Source of the DNA: Gemmatimonadales bacterium UBA2960
Lineage (GTDB): Bacteria > Gemmatimonadota > Gemmatimonadetes > Longimicrobiales > Gaopeijiaceae
Length of the DNA: 10,608 bases
Direction of reading: 5' to 3'
Assembly: GCA_002348465.1 (NCBI GenBank)
Contig: DEBI01000065.1
Location: 1 to 10,608, forward strand
Shown here: positions 6,121 through 10,608 of the stretch, one piece after another
Layout of the letters: every line of letters starts with the position of its first letter
Numbering within the stretch: position 1 is the stretch's first letter
Notes under the pieces: generated by a model
What the model was told of the DNA's origin: nothing
Databases searched by the model: none
Seen by the model: the letters and a program-made list of their open reading frames with translations, nothing else
Translations under genes and position numbers: made by a program

Positions 6121-7842
6121 ATGGCCGAAACCTTAGCCGAAGTCCAGAAACAAGAAGTCCACGGGCACGACCACGACCACCACGATCAAGGGTTCGTATC
6201 GAAGTATATCTTTTCGACCGACCACAAGATCATCGCCATGCAGTACTTGTTCACGGGCATGTTGATGGGCGTGATCGGCGGTTACATGGCGTATGTCTTC
6301 CGCATGCAACTGGCGTTTCCGGGTATTTCAGTTCCTGGCTTTGGACAGGTCTCGCCGGGTGAGTACAATTCACTGATTACGAATCACGGCTCAATCATGA
6401 TTTTCTGGGTGGCGATGCCAGTATTGATTGCCGCCTTTGGGAACTACCTGATACCGCTCATGATCGGTGCGGATGACATGGTGTTCCCCCGCATCAATCG
6501 CCTTTCCTTTCAGGTGTTCTTTATCAGTTCAGTGGTCCTGCTGCTCTCATTGTTTGTCGAGGGCGGTGGCTTTGGTGGTGCTTGGACGTCGTACCCTCCG
6601 CTCTCAGCGAGTGGGGATTACAACTTGACTCAGTTGGGTGCGTCGCTCTGGCTTATAGCCGTTGCGCTGGAGTTCGTGGCCTTCCTGTTGGGCGGTATTA
6701 ATTTCATCACTACGCTGATGAATTCTCGAGCCCCGGGTATGAAGGCGTACGATATCCCGATGGTTTGCTGGATGATTGTGATTGCGAGCATCCTCTTCAT
6801 GCTCTCCGTCGGCCCGCTTCTAGCTGGTGCGGTCATGCTGTTGTTTGATCAGACCCTGAATACGGGGTTTTATGATCCTGCTCGCGGCGGTGACCCGATC
6901 CTGTGGCAGCACCTCTTCTGGTTCTTCGGACACCCAGAGGTTTACGTGGTGCTCTTGCCAGCGATCGGGATCACGGTAGATGTCATGGCCACTTTCTCGA
7001 GGAAGAAGCTTTTCGGATACAAGCTGGTCTTATACACGGCGGTAGCGACGGGTGTTTTGAGCTTTTTTGTGTGGGCGCATCACCAGTTCATAGCGGGTAT
7101 TGATCCGCGTATGGCGAACGTGTTTACGGTCACTACGCTGCTGATTTCTGTGCCGATTGCAGAAATGCTCTTCGTGATGATCGCGACGCTCTATGGGGGA
7201 TCGATAACACTCACTACTCCGATGCTATGGGCCTTAGCGTTCTTGGCTGAGTTCCTGATTGGGGGAGTGACCGGAATCTTTCTTGGAGCGAGCGGGGCGG
7301 ACATCTATTTCCACGATACGTATTTCGTCCTAGCGCACTTCCACTACACCTTCTTCCCGATCGCCATCATAGGGACGTTCTGTGCCTTTACGTACTGGTT
7401 TCCGAAGATGTTCGGGAAGATGATGAACGAAACTCTAGGAAAGATTCATTTCTGGGGCACCATCATCCCGTTCAACTTCATCTTTATCCCGCTGTTCGTG
7501 CTGGGTATGGGTGGTCAGCACCGCCGGATCTATAACTTCGAGCACTTCCCAGAGATTGCGGGGCCTGAGTACTTCCAGCTGAGACAGATAGCTACTATCG
7601 CGCTCCTGATCATGCTCGCCTTCCAAGTGGTCTTCTTTTTCAATGTCGTTATGAGTTGGTGGAAAGGAGAGAAGGCTGGAAAGAACCCCTGGAAGGCGAA
7701 CACGCTAGAGTGGACAACAGAGTCGCCCCCACCGCACGGAAACTGGCCTGTGGAAGAACTTCCTACCGTGTATCGAGGGCCTTATGAATACGGTCATCCG
7801 GATCGTGAAGAAGATTACTGGCCCCAAAACCTACCCGGCTGA
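6121..7842 (+). CDS. coxA: Cytochrome c oxidase subunit I (A-type heme-copper oxidase)
   Basis: A 573-residue catalytic subunit that reduces oxygen to water and pumps protons across the inner membrane. Heme a ligands are H89 (TNHGSIMIF) and H408; heme a3 is bound by H406 (AHFHYTF). CuB is bound by H271, H320 and H321, and Y275 of GHPEVY should cross-link to H271. D-pathway residues are intact: N108, D119, N126 and E273, the last as in A1-type enzymes. The K-pathway is altered: no lysine occurs in helix VIII, and the expected position is M349 (VPIAEMLF). The cytoplasmic N terminus is histidine-rich (HGHDHDHHD). The C-terminal WTTESPPPHGNW segment is typical of the family. The gene starts 12 bases after coxB behind a GAAGAGAG ribosome site, and its stop overlaps the next start (TGATG). 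Confidence 0.97.
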   Translation: MAETLAEVQKQEVHGHDHDHHDQGFVSKYIFSTDHKIIAMQYLFTGMLMGVIGGYMAYVFRMQLAFPGISVPGFGQVSPGEYNSLITNHGSIMIFWVAMPVLIAAFGNYLIPLMIGADDMVFPRINRLSFQVFFISSVVLLLSLFVEGGGFGGAWTSYPPLSASGDYNLTQLGASLWLIAVALEFVAFLLGGINFITTLMNSRAPGMKAYDIPMVCWMIVIASILFMLSVGPLLAGAVMLLFDQTLNTGFYDPARGGDPILWQHLFWFFGHPEVYVVLLPAIGITVDVMATFSRKKLFGYKLVLYTAVATGVLSFFVWAHHQFIAGIDPRMANVFTVTTLLISVPIAEMLFVMIATLYGGSITLTTPMLWALAFLAEFLIGGVTGIFLGASGADIYFHDTYFVLAHFHYTFFPIAIIGTFCAFTYWFPKMFGKMMNETLGKIHFWGTIIPFNFIFIPLFVLGMGGQHRRIYNFEHFPEIAGPEYFQLRQIATIALLIMLAFQVVFFFNVVMSWWKGEKAGKNPWKANTLEWTTESPPPHGNWPVEELPTVYRGPYEYGHPDREEDYWPQNLPG

Positions 7843-8420
7843 TGGCTCACGCAAGACCGATCGCAACGACCCGGAGTGCTACAGGGATTCCAACTCCTCG
7901 CCTAGCTGTGTGGTGGATCCTTGCGTCAGAGGTGGTCATTTTCGGCGGCCTGCTCGGGGCATATTTGATGCACCGTATTGGCCATCCCGAATGGGCTGAG
8001 GCGGCTTCACACACTCAGACATGGATTGGCGCGGTAAACACTTTTGTACTGCTTACCTCGAGCTTCACGGCAGTACTTGCTCACCAAGCGGCAGAAAAAG
8101 GAAAGGGAAAGGAGGCGGCTAAGCTTCTCGCTTTCACGATTCTCGGCGCTCTTACGTTTCTCGTGATCAAGTCGTATGAATGGACGATCGAGATCATGGC
8201 TGGGTACACGATCACCGCGAATACCTTCTGGTCCTTTTATTACACTGCAGCAGGATTGCATGCACTGCATGTAATTGCGGGTGCCATCATTATGGGATTC
8301 ATTGCGGTCGATGCCTACCGGGGCCGTGAATTGCACCGAGTCGAGATCATCGGGATCTATTGGCACTTCGTGGATGTGGTTTGGATTTTCTTGTTCCCGC
8401 TTCTCTACATAGCGAAGTAG
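7842..8420 (+). CDS. coxC: Cytochrome c oxidase subunit III
   Basis: A 192-residue subunit III with about five transmembrane helices, the short bacterial form lacking the first two helices of the mitochondrial protein. Family hallmarks are the membrane glutamate E30 (ASEVVIFGG), the GLHALHVIAG helix and the closing YWHFVDVVWIFLFPLLYI with its H and D. Subunit III stabilises subunit I and is thought to help keep proton uptake through the D pathway efficient. The ATG shares one base with the coxA stop, so translation is probably coupled. The first 20 residues are polar and proline-containing. A second, divergent subunit III lies two genes further on. Confidence 0.94.
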   Translation: MAHARPIATTRSATGIPTPRLAVWWILASEVVIFGGLLGAYLMHRIGHPEWAEAASHTQTWIGAVNTFVLLTSSFTAVLAHQAAEKGKGKEAAKLLAFTILGALTFLVIKSYEWTIEIMAGYTITANTFWSFYYTAAGLHALHVIAGAIIMGFIAVDAYRGRELHRVEIIGIYWHFVDVVWIFLFPLLYIAK

Positions 8421-8425
8421 GCGAA

Positions 8426-9145
8426 ATGTCTGAGAACAACGAGCAACGTGATGAGCAGGGCCACGATGGTGGCCACCACGTCAACTACTTTAAGATCTAT
8501 GTCATCCTTCTGATCCTTTTCGCGATCTCGGTGGTAGGTCCCGAGGTGGGCGAATTAACAGGACTCCGCTGGATAACTCTGATTACGGCCTTTGGGATCG
8601 CCTTTGTTAAGGCGCGTCTTGTGGTGAATAACTTCATGCATCTGGCCTGGGAGCGAAGGATCGCGAAGTGGCTGTTGGCATCGTCTCTGATCCTGCTGCT
8701 TCTCTTTGTGGCTGGTGTCGCGCCGGACGTGATGAATCATGAAGGAAACAATTGGGATAATGTTGCAGCTAAGGAGGCTGTAGAGCGTGGCTTGGCAGCG
8801 GCCTCAGGGTACCCTGAGGAGGAAGCCCAATCAGACGAGCAGGCGGAGGAAGTGATCGCAATCGGATTCAGTGCTCAAAATTCTTTCGGGCAGATTTGTG
8901 CTACCTGCCACGGTTCTGGTGGCGAAGGTGACGGTCTTGCAGGTGCGGCCTTAGATCCTGCTCCAGCCAGCTTTATTGACCCTGCTTTCTGGCAAGACCG
9001 CGATCGTGACCGGATCATCACCGTCATTCGCGATGGTGCGGCGGCCGTTGGTGGCTCCGCACTAATGGCTCCTTGGGGAGCTCTTTACACTGATGATCAA
9101 CTGGAGCAGATGGCGGATTACGTCATGTCATTTCGCCCCAACTAG
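8426..9145 (+). CDS. Fusion: COX4-like oxidase subunit IV + mono-heme cytochrome c
   Basis: A 239-residue two-part protein. Residues 1-100 match the prokaryotic COX4 (caa3 subunit IV) family: a polar, His-containing N terminus, three helices at about 22-38, 47-66 and 82-99, and the hallmark VKARLVVNNFMHLAWE. An acidic linker (about 101-148, with EEEAQSDEQAEE) leads to a class I cytochrome c domain with C158-A-T-C161-H162 and probable axial methionine M214 (ALMAPWG). With the N terminus inside, three helices put the heme domain in the periplasm, where it belongs. It could bring electrons to CuA of CoxB, doing what the fused heme c of subunit II does in classical caa3 oxidases. I chose ATG 8426, five bases after coxC; the frame opens earlier at 8360, but inside coxC. 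The ribosome site is weak. Confidence 0.9.
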   Translation: MSENNEQRDEQGHDGGHHVNYFKIYVILLILFAISVVGPEVGELTGLRWITLITAFGIAFVKARLVVNNFMHLAWERRIAKWLLASSLILLLLFVAGVAPDVMNHEGNNWDNVAAKEAVERGLAAASGYPEEEAQSDEQAEEVIAIGFSAQNSFGQICATCHGSGGEGDGLAGAALDPAPASFIDPAFWQDRDRDRIITVIRDGAAAVGGSALMAPWGALYTDDQLEQMADYVMSFRPN

Positions 9146-9222
9146 TACTTAGCGATACAAGAGAACAGGTGGTGTCCCCGAGTGTATACACGCTCAGCAG
9201 GTTGCCTTAAAGCGAAGCCAAA

Positions 9223-9819
9223 ATGAGCGCAGAATCCGCGACACCCTTAACGGCCCCCCGGCCAGCTAAACCCAAGCCAGCCATCCCGAGCGGCGTGCTT
9301 GGCGTGCTGATCTTCATTTTCACCGAGATCATGTTCTTCTCAGGGTTGATTTCCGCGCACACGATTGTGAAGTCCCAAGCAGCTGGACAGATGTGGCCGC
9401 CTTACGGTCAACCCCGGCTTCCTGTTGGGGAGACGGCGCTAAACTCCCTAGCCTTGCTAGTCAGTGGCATAGTTCTGGTTTTCACGTGGTTCGCCTTCAA
9501 ACGTGACCCCGAACGGGCCCGCATACCTCTTCTCCTCTCGATCGTCCTTGGTTCGGTTTTTGTCGGGTTTCAGGGGGTTGAATGGGTGGCACTCCTTTCG
9601 GAAGGCCTGACGATGCAGTCGAGCGCCTATGGCGGGTTCTTCTATCTCATTGTTGGTTCGCATGCGATTCATGCGGTGGGCGCGTTGATCGCGCTCATAT
9701 GGGCATACGATCGCTCGTCGAAAGGTCTACTTACGTCAACGCAACTCGGCACCGTCTCGGCTTTCTGGTATTTCGTGGTGCTCGTGTGGCCGGTTCTATA
9801 CTGGCAGGTTTACCTATGA
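9223..9819 (+). CDS. Second, divergent heme-copper oxidase subunit III-like protein
   Basis: A 198-residue COX3-family protein with about five helices. It retains the membrane glutamate E35 (FTEIMFFSGLISAH), the MWPPYGQPRLPVGETALNS segment common in second-copy bacterial COX3 proteins, and a GSHAIHAVGALIAL helix. It differs from the upstream coxC product in two ways: a proline- and alanine-rich N-terminal tail, and a last helix reading FWYFVVLVWPVLYW, in which the usual histidine and aspartate of WHFVD are missing. It is probably a partner of the first subunit III in the same complex, since tandem COX3 genes occur in other bacterial oxidase operons; a separate role is possible. It follows the subunit IV fusion after a 77-base gap, the only sizeable gap within the operon, and has no clear ribosome site. 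Confidence 0.88.
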   Translation: MSAESATPLTAPRPAKPKPAIPSGVLGVLIFIFTEIMFFSGLISAHTIVKSQAAGQMWPPYGQPRLPVGETALNSLALLVSGIVLVFTWFAFKRDPERARIPLLLSIVLGSVFVGFQGVEWVALLSEGLTMQSSAYGGFFYLIVGSHAIHAVGALIALIWAYDRSSKGLLTSTQLGTVSAFWYFVVLVWPVLYWQVYL

Positions 9820-10046
9820 TGCGCGTTGGGATGTCGACTCTCTTGGCTTTCTTGGCTTTGTCAGCGTTACCCGAAGCTCTTTGGGCGTGTCCTGTTTGTT
9901 TTGATTCAAGCGACGAGAACCGACAAGCGTTCTTAGCAACGACCATTTTTCTTAGCATCTTACCTCTTGGAATGGTTGCAGGGGCCGGGATATACATTCG
10001 GAAGCGCGTGCGTGGGTCTCGGAAGAATCCAGCGAACACCAAATAG
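9816..10046 (+). CDS. Small CPVC-containing membrane protein, last gene of the oxidase operon
   Basis: A 76-residue protein whose start overlaps the stop of the second subunit III gene (ATGA; ATG 9819 is an alternative). It begins with a signal-like hydrophobic stretch ending LWA, directly followed by CPVC (C25, C28). A polar segment, one transmembrane helix (about 41-63) and a basic tail (RKRVRGSRKNPANTK) complete it. If the signal is cleaved after A24, the CPVC motif becomes the new N terminus on the periplasmic side. I recall small CPVCF proteins of this shape at the end of other bacterial cox gene clusters, but know of no assigned function. A thiol or copper-handling role in CuA or CuB assembly is a guess from the motif and position. 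The frame extends upstream to 9582, but that part overlaps the subunit III gene out of frame. Confidence 0.78.
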   Translation: MMRVGMSTLLAFLALSALPEALWACPVCFDSSDENRQAFLATTIFLSILPLGMVAGAGIYIRKRVRGSRKNPANTK

Positions 10047-10084
10047 CAAAGCTAAGAACTGGCGCCGAACGGGTTGTCCCGGAC

Positions 10085-10272
10085 TGAGGCTGGGTCTAAC
10101 GTCACGAGCGGCACATATCGGAAGCCGGTGAGATTCCGGCGCGGTCCCGCCACTGTGTTGGGTTCGAGGTGAGAGGGAGTCAGCTTCTTCTCACCCGAAA
10201 CGGACGCTCGATGCGCCACTGGGCTTAGGCCCGGGAAGGTGAGCGCTCCGGCCCTAAGCCAGGAGACCTGTG
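10085..10272 (+). promoter_or_regulatory. Cobalamin riboswitch
   Basis: The conserved pieces of the cobalamin riboswitch class occur in order: the GGAAGCCGGTGAGATTCCGG stem-loop (10120-10139), the GTCCCGCCACTGTG strand (10144-10157), the GCCACTGG and CCGGGAAGG elements (10214-10239), and the B12 box AAGCCAGGAGACCTG (10256-10270). Two variable stems are clear: GGTGAGAGGGAG with CTTCTTCTCACC, and GGCTTAGGCC with GGCCCTAAGCC. Outer limits are approximate. The RNA lies directly upstream of a BtuF-like gene, so binding of cobalamin should turn down its expression. I see no intrinsic terminator between the B12 box and the start codon, so control is probably at translation. Confidence 0.93.
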
Positions 10273-10312
10273 TCGCCGGATGATGCTGTCCTTTATTGGT
10301 CGACGGAGCCAC

Positions 10313-10608
10313 ATGAAAATTCAGATCCGGGAGCGAGCCGCTCCTATACCACCTCAACGCCGTTGGTCAGAGCTGGTTTGTCTAACCCAAGCTGTATTCA
10401 TAGCGTTGACGGTTGCTTTAAGCGCATGCACAGATCCACCGGATGTGCGTTCATCCTCGGAGTCTTCGTCGGCCGTCGGGCGTACCCCAACGCGTATCGT
10501 GAGTCTCGTACCATCCCTCACTGAGTTGGTGGTAGCGATTGGGGTGGATCAACTGCTCGTGGCAAGAACGGATTATGATACGCACCCGCGAGTAGTCGAT
10601 CTCCCCTC
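10313..10608 (+). CDS. btuF: BtuF-like cobalamin-binding lipoprotein, 3' end off the window
   Basis: The frame from ATG 10313 stays open to the end of the window (98 complete codons). It begins with a basic leader and a hydrophobic segment ending in the lipobox ALSAC (cysteine 39). A Ser-rich linker follows, then TRIVSLVPSLTELVVAIG, the start of a TroA/BtuF-type periplasmic binding domain, and DQLLVARTDYDTHP, which matches the family's VGRTDYC.YP region. The protein should capture a corrinoid in the periplasm for a BtuCD-type ABC importer. The cobalamin riboswitch just upstream supports cobalamin as the ligand over iron-siderophore, which related proteins bind. A GGAG ribosome site lies four bases before the ATG. 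The permease and ATPase genes, if present, lie beyond the window. Confidence 0.85.
   Translation, partial: MKIQIRERAAPIPPQRRWSELVCLTQAVFIALTVALSACTDPPDVRSSSESSSAVGRTPTRIVSLVPSLTELVVAIGVDQLLVARTDYDTHPRVVDLP

Noticed and set aside
6072..6362. Plus-strand open frame overlapping the start of coxA
   Set aside because: Arg-rich out-of-frame reading of the coxB/coxA junction; both real genes are certain from their metal-binding motifs.
10270..10524. Open frame of 84 codons after the riboswitch
   Set aside because: It starts inside the B12-box region and is out of frame with the BtuF-like gene from 10313, whose lipobox and binding-domain start are unmistakable.

Overview
The window reads as one stretch of chromosome from an aerobic, diderm (Gram-negative type) bacterium. 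It is moderately GC-rich and densely packed. Three products carry lipoprotein signal sequences, and the centre is a terminal-oxidase operon with an A-type heme-copper cytochrome c oxidase. The paired subunit III genes, the COX4-like subunit and the cobalamin riboswitch would fit a Gemmatimonadota/Bacteroidota-like or similar environmental lineage. That placement is inference; nothing here fixes the phylum. I see no tRNA, rRNA, CRISPR array, insertion sequence or phage gene.

Left part (1-4220), accessory metabolism: an amidase-signature hydrolase whose N terminus may lie off the window, with an extra C-terminal domain; a small unrecognised four-helix membrane protein; a strong terminator-like hairpin; a class V aminotransferase-fold PLP enzyme; and, converging on it from the minus strand, a DUF192 lipoprotein.

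Central part (4372-10046), a co-directional operon with mostly overlapping or very short junctions: Trm112-like protein, di-heme cytochrome c lipoprotein, a 50-residue single-helix protein, CoxB (CuA subunit II), CoxA (subunit I), CoxC (subunit III), a COX4-like subunit fused to a mono-heme cytochrome c, a second divergent subunit III, and a small CPVC membrane protein. Electrons plausibly flow from the di-heme cytochrome and the heme c tethered to subunit IV to CuA in CoxB, then to heme a and the heme a3/CuB site in CoxA. The complex looks like a caa3 oxidase in which the heme c is carried by subunit IV, since CoxB ends straight after its CuA domain.

Right part (10047-10608): a cobalamin riboswitch followed by the start of a BtuF-like cobalamin-binding lipoprotein that runs off the window.

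The most unusual observation is in the oxidase. CoxA keeps all heme and copper ligands and the D-pathway residues, but the K-pathway lysine is a methionine and several other K-pathway positions, including the entrance glutamate in CoxB, are also substituted. Together with the heme-c/subunit IV fusion and the second subunit III, this makes the oxidase the part most worth a second look.
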